DNA from: Bradyrhizobium barranii subsp. barranii
GTDB lineage: Bacteria > Pseudomonadota > Alphaproteobacteria > Rhizobiales > Xanthobacteraceae
Reading direction: 5' to 3'
Assembly (NCBI RefSeq): GCF_017565645.3
Contig: NZ_CP086136.1
Location: 3,641,501 to 3,705,500 of the forward strand
Length of the DNA stretch: 64,000 nt
The notes below the pieces were generated by a model that saw only the letters and a list, made by a program, of their open reading frames with translations, searched no databases and was not told the DNA's origin. The position numbers were made by a program, and so were the translations under genes. This document shows, piece after piece, positions 43,716 to 52,885 of this stretch. Position 1 is the stretch's first letter; every line of letters starts with the position of its first letter.

Positions 43716-46001
43716 TCAGTTCTTGCGCGGGACGGATGCATTCGCATTCTCTTCCGCATAGTTCTGCGGGAAGGCGAGCGCGCTCGTCGACGACGCCGGC
43801 TTGGCCAGCTTGTCGTCGTCGGCAGCCGCCTTGGTCGCGGTCCTGGCGGCGTCATCGAGCAGCTTCTCGACGCGCACCAGGACGTCGGCGCCGCGCTTGG
43901 TCAGCACGGGCGGCGGGCCGGGCTTGGTCTCCAGCACCTTCGGTGCCGCATTGGCCTGCGCTGCCATCGGCTGCGGCGGCAGCTTCTGGCCCATGCCGAT
44001 GCCGGGGATTTCCCGGACCTCGACGCCCTGATGCGCGGTGACCATGATGTCGTGCCAGGTCTGCGCCGGCAGCGAGCCGCCGGTCATGCGGTTGGTCGGC
44101 GAATAGTCGTCATTGCCGTACCACACTGCGCAGGTGAAATTGCCGGTGTAGCCGACGAACCAGGCGTCGCGATACGCATTGGTCGTGCCGGTCTTGCCGG
44201 CGGTCGGAATGCCGTCGAGCGCGGCGCGGCGCGCGGTGCCTTCGCTGACGACGTGGCTCATCATGCCGGCCATGTCGGCGGCAACGGAGGCCGGGATCGC
44301 CTGTCGCGGCTTCGGACCGTCGCGGTCCCAGCGCCAGACCGGATCACCGGCGCCGGTGCGCACTTCCAGCACCGAATGCGGCGTCACCGCCTTGCCGCGG
44401 TTGGGGAAGGTGGCGTAGGCGACGGCGTGCTCGATCACGGTGACTTCGTCCGAGCCGATCGGCAGCGACGGCGTATCGGGCAGCGGCGCCTTGAGGCCGA
44501 AGCGGCGGGCGACCTCGACGATCTTGGCGCGGCCGAGCTTGGCCGGGTTCGGCGCCTTCGGCTGTTCCTTCTGGCCGATCGCGATCGACAGCTTGACGGG
44601 CACGACGTTGATCGAGCGCGTGATCGCCTGCGTCAGCGTCACCGAGCCGGAATAGGAATGACCATAGTTCTGCGGACACCAATTGCCGATGCAGACCGGA
44701 CCGTCGACCACGATCGAGTTCGGCGTGAAGCCGTTCAGCAGCGCGGTGGTGTAGACGTAAGGCTTGAACGACGAGCCGGGCTGGCGGTAGGCGTCGGTGG
44801 CGCGGTTGAACTGGCTCGCACCATAGTCGCGGCCGCCGACCATGGCGCGGATGCCGCCGTCGAGATCGGAGACGACGGTCGCGGCCTGGGTCGCGTGATA
44901 ATCGCGGCCGAACTGGCGCAGCTGGTTCTCGATGGCGTCTTCCGCGGCCTTCTGCACGTTGGTGTCGATCGCGAGGCGCACCACGAAGACGCGCTCGGTG
45001 TACGACTTCGGGAAGGTGTCGACCAGCTTGCGCATCTCGTCGAAGGCGTAGTCGAGATAGTAGTTCGGCGAGGCCTCGTCGCGGCGATCGACCGCGAAGG
45101 CCGGGTTGCGGCGGGCGCCGAACACCTGGCCCTCGGTCATGAAGCCGGCGTCGACGAGATTGTCGAGCACGACGTTGGCGCGGGCACGCGCCGCGGGCAG
45201 GTTGATGTGGGGTGCGTATTTGGTCGGCGCCTTGAACAGGCCGGCGAGCATCGCGGCTTCCGCAAGCGTCACGTCACGCGCGGATTTGTTGAAGTAGAAA
45301 TGGGCCGCGCCGTCGACGCCGAAGGTGCCTCCGCCCATATAGGCGCGGTCGAGGTACAGCTTGAGAATCTCGTTCTTGGTCAGGCGCCATTCCAGCCAGA
45401 CCGCGAGGAAGGCTTCGTTGACCTTGCGCTCGATGGTGCGCTCGTTGCTCAAGAACAGGTTCTTCGCAAGCTGCTGGGTGATCGAGGAGCCGCCCTGGCG
45501 GACGCCGCCGGCCTGGGCGTTGGTGACGAGCGCGCGCGCGGTGCCGGCGATGTCGATGCCGAAATGCTCGTAGAAGCGGCGGTCTTCGGTGGCGAGCGTC
45601 GCCTTGATCAGCACGTCCGGAAAGTCTTCCAGCGGGATCGAGTCGTTGTGCTTGATGCCGCGGCTGCCGATCGGGTTGCCGTAGCGGTCGAGGAACGACA
45701 CCGCCAGGTCGGACTTCTTCAGCCAGTCCTCGTCCGCGGTCTCGCGGAAGGCGGGGATGGCGAGGGTGAGCATCACGACCAGGCCGCCAAGGCCCAGCGT
45801 CGCGGCCTCCGACAGCGGCTCGATGAACACCCAGCGCTTCCACCGCCCGACATAGAAGCGGTCCATGAAGGTCGAGTAGCGCTCGTAGAGCTCGCGGATG
45901 CCCTTGGCGGAGGAGAACAGCGAGGAATCGATGCGCGCGTCGAGGTCCAGAAAGAAATTCCGGATGCGGCTCTTCCAGTTGGATGGTGTGTTCTGGACCA
46001 C
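43716..46001 (-). CDS. PBP1A-type bifunctional peptidoglycan synthase
   Basis: 761 aa class A penicillin-binding protein with one membrane anchor (about 65-85). Glycosyltransferase domain: catalytic Glu139 in 'TEDRRFYEHFG', 'GGSSITQQLAKN' and 'KNEILKLYLDRAYMG'. Transpeptidase domain: active Ser in 'PGSSFKP' (about 410), 'SIN' (about 465) and 'KTGTT' (about 604). The tail after 680 is Pro/Ala/Lys-rich. It polymerises lipid II and crosslinks peptides in the periplasm. Likely promoter in the 46002-46293 gap. Confidence 0.93.
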   Translation of the reverse strand: MVQNTPSNWKSRIRNFFLDLDARIDSSLFSSAKGIRELYERYSTFMDRFYVGRWKRWVFIEPLSEAATLGLGGLVVMLTLAIPAFRETADEDWLKKSDLAVSFLDRYGNPIGSRGIKHNDSIPLEDFPDVLIKATLATEDRRFYEHFGIDIAGTARALVTNAQAGGVRQGGSSITQQLAKNLFLSNERTIERKVNEAFLAVWLEWRLTKNEILKLYLDRAYMGGGTFGVDGAAHFYFNKSARDVTLAEAAMLAGLFKAPTKYAPHINLPAARARANVVLDNLVDAGFMTEGQVFGARRNPAFAVDRRDEASPNYYLDYAFDEMRKLVDTFPKSYTERVFVVRLAIDTNVQKAAEDAIENQLRQFGRDYHATQAATVVSDLDGGIRAMVGGRDYGASQFNRATDAYRQPGSSFKPYVYTTALLNGFTPNSIVVDGPVCIGNWCPQNYGHSYSGSVTLTQAITRSINVVPVKLSIAIGQKEQPKAPNPAKLGRAKIVEVARRFGLKAPLPDTPSLPIGSDEVTVIEHAVAYATFPNRGKAVTPHSVLEVRTGAGDPVWRWDRDGPKPRQAIPASVAADMAGMMSHVVSEGTARRAALDGIPTAGKTGTTNAYRDAWFVGYTGNFTCAVWYGNDDYSPTNRMTGGSLPAQTWHDIMVTAHQGVEVREIPGIGMGQKLPPQPMAAQANAAPKVLETKPGPPPVLTKRGADVLVRVEKLLDDAARTATKAAADDDKLAKPASSTSALAFPQNYAEENANASVPRKN

Positions 46002-46293
46002 CTAGAACCCTTGAGGCTCGGTTCGACAGCGTTCAGGCACCCGGCCGGGCGGCACCGAGACGTCTTGAGGGAATGTTACGGCAAACCCAAGGCGCCGGTT
46101 TCGCGTCCGAGGGGACTTGCTGTTCCTTCTAGCCGAGCAGGGCCCATAAACCAATGGTCAGGCTCGCGATTTTGAACAACAGGCCTAATTGACCCCGGTT
46201 CATTACGGGCCTCAATTGGGCGTTGCTTGCAGCGTCCCGGCCGCACGCCGTAGATGAACGAGCCGTAGCTCTTTCGAACCCTTGTTGAGGCGC

Positions 46294-46809
46294 ATGACCG
46301 CAGCTCCCAAACGACCTTCAGGCCAGGAAGGATTCTTCTGGAAAACCAAGACGTTGGAAGAGCTGTCGACGGCCGAATGGGAGAGCCTATGCGACGGCTG
46401 CGGCCGCTGCTGCCTGAACAAGCTCGAGGACGAGGATACCGGCGACATCTATTTCACCCATGTCGGCTGCAAGCTGCTCGATGCCGGGACCTGCGGCTGC
46501 AAGGACTATCCGAATCGCTCCGCCAAGGTTCCCGATTGCGTCCGGCTGACCCCGGCCAATGTCCGCACCCTGAACTGGCTGCCGCCGAGCTGCGGCTACA
46601 AGCTGGTCGCCGAAGGGCGCGACCTCTATTGGTGGCATCCGCTGGTCTCGGGCGATCCCAACACCGTTCATGAAGCCGGCGTCTCCGTCCGCGGCCGGGT
46701 CGAGGGCAGCGAGGAGGAGATCCCGGACGAGGAGCTCGAGGACCACATCGTGCAATGGCCGGCGCAGCTGCCGAAACGGGCACGCCTGAAGCGACGTCCG
46801 AAGGACTGA
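46294..46809 (+). CDS. YcgN family cysteine cluster protein (UPF0260)
   Basis: 171 aa. '[14 protein letters not shown]' is the CxxCxxCC cluster of the UPF0260/YcgN family, with further cysteines in '[18 protein letters not shown]' and 'CVRLTP'; these probably bind Zn or an Fe-S cluster. Function unknown. The ATG at 46294 is preferred over TTG 46282 because of the 'ttgagg' ribosome site. Confidence 0.88.
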   Translation: MTAAPKRPSGQEGFFWKTKTLEELSTAEWESLCDGCGRCCLNKLEDEDTGDIYFTHVGCKLLDAGTCGCKDYPNRSAKVPDCVRLTPANVRTLNWLPPSCGYKLVAEGRDLYWWHPLVSGDPNTVHEAGVSVRGRVEGSEEEIPDEELEDHIVQWPAQLPKRARLKRRPKD

Positions 46810-46846
46810 CCCGCCTGCGACGTCGAATCACGTCATCGCGATGACC

Positions 46847-46875
46847 CCGCGGCGGGATGCACCCATGCGCCGCGG
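46847..46875 (+). terminator. hairpin after the YcgN-family gene
   Basis: Stem ccgcggcg / cgccgcgg (8 bp, 13-nt loop) 38 bp past the stop. No T-run, so termination is uncertain. Confidence 0.3.
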
Positions 46876-46964
46876 TGCCTGCCTGAGAAGAACTTTCCTC
46901 TCTACATTGCCTGCATAGAACGAATCCTTCGCGGTGTTGCGCCGCTTCACGGCTTCCGATCGAG

Positions 46965-48551
46965 ATGAACAAGTTCGACCGGCAGAGCAGTTCTGCCGAC
47001 ATTCAGGCGTTGCCTGACGACATTGCCGAAGAGCTGTCCCGCCTTCCCAGCGAGGTCTTGAGCGTCGACGACGCGCCTTCGCTCGCGCCGCCGGCACCAT
47101 TATCGCAGGACGAGGTCCGGACCATCGTGATCAGCCTGATGCTGACGATGTTTCTGGCTGCGCTCGACCAGACCATCGTCGCGACCGCGCTGCCGACCAT
47201 CGGGCGCCAGTTTCACGACGTCTCCAATCTCTCCTGGGTCATCACAGCCTATCTGCTCGCCTCGACCGCGGTCGCGCCGGTGTTCGGGACGCTGAGCGAT
47301 ATCTATGGCCGCCGCGTGATGATCATCATTTCGCTCAGCCTGTTCGTCGCCGGCTCCGTGCTGTGCGCGATCGCGCCGAGCATGCCGATGCTGATTCTGG
47401 CGCGCGGCCTTCAGGGCCTCGGCGGCGGCGGCATCATGCCTGTCGTGCAGACCGTGATCTCCGACATCGTCTCCCCGCGCGAGCGCGGCCAGTACCAGGC
47501 CTATTTCTCCAGCGTCTGGATGGTCGGCGGCATTTTGGGCCCCGTCATCGGCGGCGTGTTCGCCGAGCATCTGCACTGGTCGATGATCTTCTGGATCAAT
47601 CTGCCGCTCGCAGCCGCCGCCATCGCGATGCTGCTGCCGAAGATGAAGAAGATCCCGGTGTTCCACCGCAAGCGCAAGGTCGACTGGCTCGGCGGCGTGC
47701 TGCTGATGGCCTCTGCGGTCGTCTTCATGCTGGTGCTGACCTGGGGCGGCAGGCGTTATCCGTGGCTCTCGCCGACGGTGCTTGCGATGGTGGGCGGCGC
47801 TGTCGCGCTCGCGGTCACCTTCGTGTGGCACGCGCGGCGGGCCGACGAGCCGTTCCTGCCGTTGAAGCTATTGACGGGTTCGGTGGCGCCTTTCGCCATG
47901 ACAGCCGGGGGCTGCGGGCTCGGTGCGATCACGGGCCTCACCGTGCAGCTGCCGCTCTACTACGAGTCGGTCTACCATCTCAGCGCCAGCGAGGCGGGGC
48001 TTGCGCTGATTCCGCTCGCGGCAGTCTCGACCTGCGGTGCGGCGATTGCCGGCCGTACCATGGCGCGCGCAAAACACTACAAGCGCGTTGCCATCATCGG
48101 CACGTCCTGGGCCGCGCTGTGCGGCCTCGCCCTCACGGTCACCACCTTGCCGCTGTGGGGCTTGCTGATGCTGATGGCCGCCTTTGCGCTCGGCCTCGGC
48201 ACGACCTTTCCGGTCTGCGTGGTCTCGCTGCAGAATTCGGTCGCGCGCCCGCAAGTCGGCACCATCACCGGCGCGATGAACTTCTTCCGCTCGCTGATGT
48301 CCTCGTTCACGGTCGCGGCGTTCGCGGCGATCCTGCTGATCGCGCTCGGCGCCGACGTTCCGCTGGCCGGCGAGCATCACGCCGCAGGCAGCATCCCCGC
48401 GATCCCTGCCGAAGACATGCGGCACGCGTTCCGTTACGTCTTCGGCGCCGCCACCGCGCTGATGACCACGGCTTCGCTCTGCCTGATCATGATGGAGGAG
48501 CGGCCGCTCGCCGGCCCCTCCGTCACGCAGCAGGTGGAGATGGCGGAGTAG
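46965..48551 (+). CDS. DHA2 family MFS multidrug efflux pump
   Basis: 528 aa with 14 predicted helices, EmrB/QacA type. Motif D 'AALDQTIVATALPTIG' and motif A 'GTLSDIYGRR', then 'GLQGLGGGGIMPVVQTVISD'. The first 50 residues are a soluble acidic extension. Exports drugs or other hydrophobic compounds with protons. No adaptor (EmrA) gene nearby. Convergent with the hydrolase gene, 3 bp between stops. Confidence 0.88.
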   Translation: MNKFDRQSSSADIQALPDDIAEELSRLPSEVLSVDDAPSLAPPAPLSQDEVRTIVISLMLTMFLAALDQTIVATALPTIGRQFHDVSNLSWVITAYLLASTAVAPVFGTLSDIYGRRVMIIISLSLFVAGSVLCAIAPSMPMLILARGLQGLGGGGIMPVVQTVISDIVSPRERGQYQAYFSSVWMVGGILGPVIGGVFAEHLHWSMIFWINLPLAAAAIAMLLPKMKKIPVFHRKRKVDWLGGVLLMASAVVFMLVLTWGGRRYPWLSPTVLAMVGGAVALAVTFVWHARRADEPFLPLKLLTGSVAPFAMTAGGCGLGAITGLTVQLPLYYESVYHLSASEAGLALIPLAAVSTCGAAIAGRTMARAKHYKRVAIIGTSWAALCGLALTVTTLPLWGLLMLMAAFALGLGTTFPVCVVSLQNSVARPQVGTITGAMNFFRSLMSSFTVAAFAAILLIALGADVPLAGEHHAAGSIPAIPAEDMRHAFRYVFGAATALMTTASLCLIMMEERPLAGPSVTQQVEMAE

Positions 48552-48554
48552 GGG

Positions 48555-50255
48555 TTAGCCGCCGCGATCGGGATCGTCGTCGGCATCACCTGCGCTCGTC
48601 TTTCGCGCCTTCGCCGCAAGCTGTTCCTTGAGCCGCGCGAGTGCTTCGGCGGACCAATCATTGACATCTGTCACCGCGACCCAGCCATCGACATAATGCT
48701 CGGGCGCGTAGACATGGCCAAAGCCCATCGGCGTCGCGGTCGCGACCGCCATGTCGAGGGCGAGCTGCAGCATCGTCACGACAGGATACCATCGCAGCTG
48801 CGGCGACACGTCCGGCCCGCGCGGCGCATTCATCCAGTCCGGCGCCTGATAGGCGTCGCGGTAGGCGAAGAACGTGATCGCGTCACTGGCATATTGCAGA
48901 TAGACGACGCGCATCGGCCCCCAGCGCGTATCCGGCGGCACCGTCGGTCCATTCTGGTTCATGAAGCGGACGAGGCGGCCGTCGCGGAATTCCGGGAGCC
49001 AGGCCGGCGATCCCGGATTGCGGTTCGCGGTGACCGAGCGCCAGATGCGGCTCTCAAATGGCGCCCCGCTCCATAGCGCGCCGCCAATGGGATCCCCGAT
49101 CGTCTCGAACAGCTCCGCGGATTTCTCCGAGTTCATGGCGCCGAGGCTCAGTCCGTGCAAATACAGCATCGGCCGCTTGTCCTTCGGCAGGGTCGTCCAA
49201 TAGCCGTAGATTTCTGCGAACAGCGCGCGCGACGCTTCGGCACCGTATTCGGGCTGAAACAGCAGCGACAGCGGGCTGTTGAGATAGGAATACTGCATCG
49301 CGACGCTCGCGACATCGCCATGGTGGAGATATTCGACCGTATCCATCGCGGCCGGATCGATCCAGCCCGTGCCGGTCGGCGTGATGACGATCAGGATTTT
49401 GCGGTCGAAGCCGTGCTGGCGCTTGAGCTCCTCGAGCGCGAGCCTGGCGCGCGCTTGCGCGGTGTTGCGGCTGCCGAGCCCCACATAGACGCGCACGGGA
49501 TTCTGCGCGGGCCTTTCCGTAGCGGCGCTGATCTCGGCTGCGGCCGGGCCTGAGGCAATGAACCGGCGCCCCATGCGCCCGAGCTCGGTCCACTTCACCA
49601 GTGATGCCGGGCTTCCCGTCCGACCGGGATCGGTCGGCTGCGGCCGCTCGGGCTCGAACAGAACATCGAGTTCGCGGAAGGAGGAGTCGAGTGCGTTGAA
49701 CGCCGTGCGGATCAGGACATTGCTGGCGATCGACCAGAACAGCAGGGCTGCGACGAGCAGGCCGACCACGTTCGCGACCTTCCGCGGAACGAGGCGTCGT
49801 ATGCGCGCGGCGAGAAAGCGGGCGACAAGCGCGAACAGCCGCCCCAGCGCCAACAGCACGACGAACGTGATCAGGGCGATGGCGCAGACCTTGAGCGGAT
49901 GGGCGGTCTCCACCGGCGCCATCTTCATCACGGTGCGGATCGAGTTCTGCCATTCGGCGGTGCGCGCGAGGGCGAGGATGACGACGAGCAGGCAGCCGAC
50001 TGCGACAAGCGCATTCGCAACTGATCTTGCGCGCGCCGAAGGCTCGGGCAGTTCGAGATAGTGCCACAGCCGGCGCCACAGGATTCCGGTGAAATAGCCG
50101 ATCGCAAAGCAGCCGCCGGCGAGGGCACCTTGCGTGAGATAGCTGCGCGGGATCAGCGTCGGCGTCAGCGCGGCAGCGAAGAACAGCGCACCCAGCATGA
50201 GGCCGACGCCGGACAGCGACAGCAATTGTCGCCGAATGAACCGAGCTGGATTCAT
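48555..50255 (-). CDS. membrane protein with alpha/beta-hydrolase domain
   Basis: 566 aa. The N-half has five or six membrane helices (about 10-190); the C-half is an alpha/beta-hydrolase-like domain. The nucleophile elbow is 'HGLSLGAM' (G-x-S-x-G, about 378-382), with a later His ('GHVYAPEHYVDG') that could complete a triad. Belongs to the membrane alpha/beta-hydrolase family (DUF2319 type); substrate unknown. It starts 22 bp downstream of the stop of the tri-GAF kinase on the same strand. Confidence 0.78.
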   Translation of the reverse strand: MNPARFIRRQLLSLSGVGLMLGALFFAAALTPTLIPRSYLTQGALAGGCFAIGYFTGILWRRLWHYLELPEPSARARSVANALVAVGCLLVVILALARTAEWQNSIRTVMKMAPVETAHPLKVCAIALITFVVLLALGRLFALVARFLAARIRRLVPRKVANVVGLLVAALLFWSIASNVLIRTAFNALDSSFRELDVLFEPERPQPTDPGRTGSPASLVKWTELGRMGRRFIASGPAAAEISAATERPAQNPVRVYVGLGSRNTAQARARLALEELKRQHGFDRKILIVITPTGTGWIDPAAMDTVEYLHHGDVASVAMQYSYLNSPLSLLFQPEYGAEASRALFAEIYGYWTTLPKDKRPMLYLHGLSLGAMNSEKSAELFETIGDPIGGALWSGAPFESRIWRSVTANRNPGSPAWLPEFRDGRLVRFMNQNGPTVPPDTRWGPMRVVYLQYASDAITFFAYRDAYQAPDWMNAPRGPDVSPQLRWYPVVTMLQLALDMAVATATPMGFGHVYAPEHYVDGWVAVTDVNDWSAEALARLKEQLAAKARKTSAGDADDDPDRGG

Positions 50256-50276
50256 GAAAGCACCTCCCGAGCCACG

Positions 50277-52790
50277 CTATCCTCCGGTCGTGTCCGGAAA
50301 GCTGCTCTTTCGCGGCAACAGGATCGTGAACTCCGTGAACGCGCCGGGCTCTGTCGTGACGTCGATCGTGCCGCCGTGCTGCTTCACGATGATGTCGTGG
50401 CTCATCGACAGCCCGAGACCGGTACCTTCGCCGGCCGGCTTGGTGGTGAAGAACGGATTGAACATCTTCGCCTTCACGTCTTCCGGAATGCCGGTGCCGT
50501 TGTCGCGGATGCGGATCTCGATGCTGTCGCCGCGGTCGCGGGTCGCGGCGATCACCACCGGCACGTAACCGGCGCCGCTGCCCATCTGGCGCCGGGTCAC
50601 CGCATAGAAGCCGTTCGAGATCAGGTTCAAGAGCACCCGGGAAATCTCCTGCGGAAACACCTCGGCCGAACCCGCCGCCGGGTCGAGCTCGCTCTTCAGC
50701 GTCACGTCGAAGAGCGGCTTCTCGGCACGCGCGCCGTGATAGGCGAGGTTGAGACTCTCCTCGACCAGCGCGTTGATGTCGCTGAGCCGATGCTCGCCGC
50801 CGCCCTCGCGCGAATGCAGCAGCATGTTCTTGACGATGGAATCGGCGCGCCTTCCGTGCTGCACGACCTTTCCAAGATTGTCCCTCAGCAGCCCCGTCAG
50901 CTCGTCGACCTCCGCGCGCAGATCGTCGGCGAGCGGGACGGGCGCAAGCACCTCGTTCAGCTCGTCGGTCAGCTCGGCCGAGAGCGAGGCGAAATTGTTG
51001 ACGAAGTTGAGCGGGTTCTTGATCTCGTGCGCGATGCCGGCGGTGAGCTGGCCGAGCGAGGCCAGCTTTTCGGTCTGGACCAGACGGTCTTGCGCGGCGC
51101 GCAAATCGTCGAGCGATCTGGCGAGCTCCCGCGTGCGGTCCTGCACCTCGTTGAACAGGCGGGTGTTCTCGACCGCGATCACGGCCTGGTCGGCAAAGGT
51201 CTTGAGCAGGCTGATCGCCTTGTCCGGGAAAGGGCCGGCCTCGCGGCGCGTCACGCCGATGGTTCCGATGGCAATGCCGTCGCGCAGCATCGGAATCACG
51301 AGGATGCTGCGATAGCCGCGCGTCCGCGCCAGCTCCCGCATGGCCTCCGTGAGGTCGGGCTCGTTCTGCATGTCGCTGCGGAATGCGTATTCACCACCTG
51401 TCGCCACCCGGCTGTGAATGCCCGATGCCGCAAGCGGCGCCGGGAACGAGCTGCGCAGCTCCGCGTTGCCGGCCTCGTTGTCGGTGGTGAAGGCAGCCAG
51501 ATGCAGCATGCCGTTGATGACGCGGGTGACGGTGGAGGAATGTCCGCCGACCAGCGCCTTGGCACTGTCGGAGATGGCCTGGAACACCGGCGTGACGTCG
51601 GCCGGCGAGGCCGCGATCACCTTGAGGATGTCGGCGGTCGCGGTCTGCCGTTCCAGCGCTTCCCTGGTGGCGTTGAACAGGCTGACATTCTTGACCGCGA
51701 TCACCGCCTGGTCGGCGAAGGTCTGCAGCAGCCGCACATGATGCTCGGCGAACGCGCCGGTGGTTCGCCGCGTGGCGATGATGACGCCTTTGGCCTCGCC
51801 CTCGCTCATCAGCGGCGTGAACAGCATGCTGCGAAAGCCGCGGGCGCGCGCGATGTCGCGTGCGGCCGGCTCAAGCTCGGTATCCGGCAGCTGCGCCGAT
51901 TCACCATGGGCCGTGAGCTGGTACGCCGGGAACTGCGCGAACGGCACCGGGAACGAGGCCTGGAGCACGCGGTCGCCGGCTGGATCGCCCGGCGTGAATG
52001 CCACGAGGTGCGCGGCGCCGTCGACATAGCGCAGCACCGCGGTGGAGAAGCCGCCGATCAGCCGGTTGGCGTTGGCGGCGACGGCGTCGAACACCGGCTG
52101 CACGTCGGAGGGCGAACTCGCCAGCACTTTCAGAATGTCGGCGGTCGCGGTCTGCCGTTCCAGTGATTCCCGCGTCTCGTTGAACAGGCGCGCGTTCTCG
52201 ATCGCGATCGCGGCCTGGTCGGCAAAGCTCTGTTGCAGCGCCATCTCATCATCGGTGAAGGGCGCGAGGCGGTCGCGGTAGACGATTAGCGCGCCGATCG
52301 CCTTGCCTTCAAGCCGCAGCGGCGAGCCGGACATCGAACGCGTGCCGGCGGCGCGAGCGTGAGGCATGCCGGGCCAGTCGGCGATGGCCGGATCGACATT
52401 GTCGAGATCGGGAACATGAACCTGCCGGTTCTCGGCCACGATGGTGCCGGGCATGTTGCGGCCGCCGATCTTGAGCTGGGCGAGCGGCACGCCGGCGCCG
52501 ACGCGCATGGAGCTGTCGCCGACCCGGATCACCCTGGACCACCCGTCGCCTTCGGCAATGTGAATGGTGGCGCTCGGCGCGCCGAACAGATGCATGGTCG
52601 CTTCCGCGATCTGCTGCAGCGAGCCCTCCGCATCGCCCGAGGAGTTGGCGATGGTGCGCAGGATCTCCATGCTGGCGTTCTGGCGGTCGCGCGCAATGGC
52701 AAGCTCGGCTTGCAGGCGGGCATTCTCGGCCGCTTGGGATCGCAATTGCCGTTCGAGCTCGGCGGCCTTGTCCTGGGGAGGCGCGGTCAT
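50277..52790 (-). CDS. triple-GAF soluble sensor histidine kinase
   Basis: 837 aa, no membrane segments. A coiled N-terminus (about 8-45) is followed by three GAF domains (about 60-190, 235-370, 410-560), linked by a repeated helix 'LERQTATADILKV' before GAF2 and GAF3. The HisKA domain has His588 in 'AGIAHEIKNPLNFV', then HATPase ('NGTGIPED', 'GTGLGLSMSHD'). GAF ligands are unknown. No response regulator is adjacent. ATG 52790 is chosen; ORF continues upstream to 52829. Confidence 0.88.
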   Translation of the reverse strand: MTAPPQDKAAELERQLRSQAAENARLQAELAIARDRQNASMEILRTIANSSGDAEGSLQQIAEATMHLFGAPSATIHIAEGDGWSRVIRVGDSSMRVGAGVPLAQLKIGGRNMPGTIVAENRQVHVPDLDNVDPAIADWPGMPHARAAGTRSMSGSPLRLEGKAIGALIVYRDRLAPFTDDEMALQQSFADQAAIAIENARLFNETRESLERQTATADILKVLASSPSDVQPVFDAVAANANRLIGGFSTAVLRYVDGAAHLVAFTPGDPAGDRVLQASFPVPFAQFPAYQLTAHGESAQLPDTELEPAARDIARARGFRSMLFTPLMSEGEAKGVIIATRRTTGAFAEHHVRLLQTFADQAVIAVKNVSLFNATREALERQTATADILKVIAASPADVTPVFQAISDSAKALVGGHSSTVTRVINGMLHLAAFTTDNEAGNAELRSSFPAPLAASGIHSRVATGGEYAFRSDMQNEPDLTEAMRELARTRGYRSILVIPMLRDGIAIGTIGVTRREAGPFPDKAISLLKTFADQAVIAVENTRLFNEVQDRTRELARSLDDLRAAQDRLVQTEKLASLGQLTAGIAHEIKNPLNFVNNFASLSAELTDELNEVLAPVPLADDLRAEVDELTGLLRDNLGKVVQHGRRADSIVKNMLLHSREGGGEHRLSDINALVEESLNLAYHGARAEKPLFDVTLKSELDPAAGSAEVFPQEISRVLLNLISNGFYAVTRRQMGSGAGYVPVVIAATRDRGDSIEIRIRDNGTGIPEDVKAKMFNPFFTTKPAGEGTGLGLSMSHDIIVKQHGGTIDVTTEPGAFTEFTILLPRKSSFPDTTGG

Positions 52791-52885
52791 TGATAATCCG
52801 GCTAAGCGCCGCGACGTACGCGGTACCAAGCCCGATTATCACATCTCCTGCGGCCGGAGCCAGCGTCTGCAGCCTTGTGGCCGCC

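Noticed and set aside
43365..46175. Long + strand frame (936 codons) opposite the PBP1A gene
   Set aside because: Antisense shadow of a clear penicillin-binding protein; Arg-rich composition with no domain.
50061..52166. Long + strand frame (701 codons) opposite the triple-GAF kinase
   Set aside because: High-GC antisense frame; the kinase motifs on the minus strand are unambiguous.
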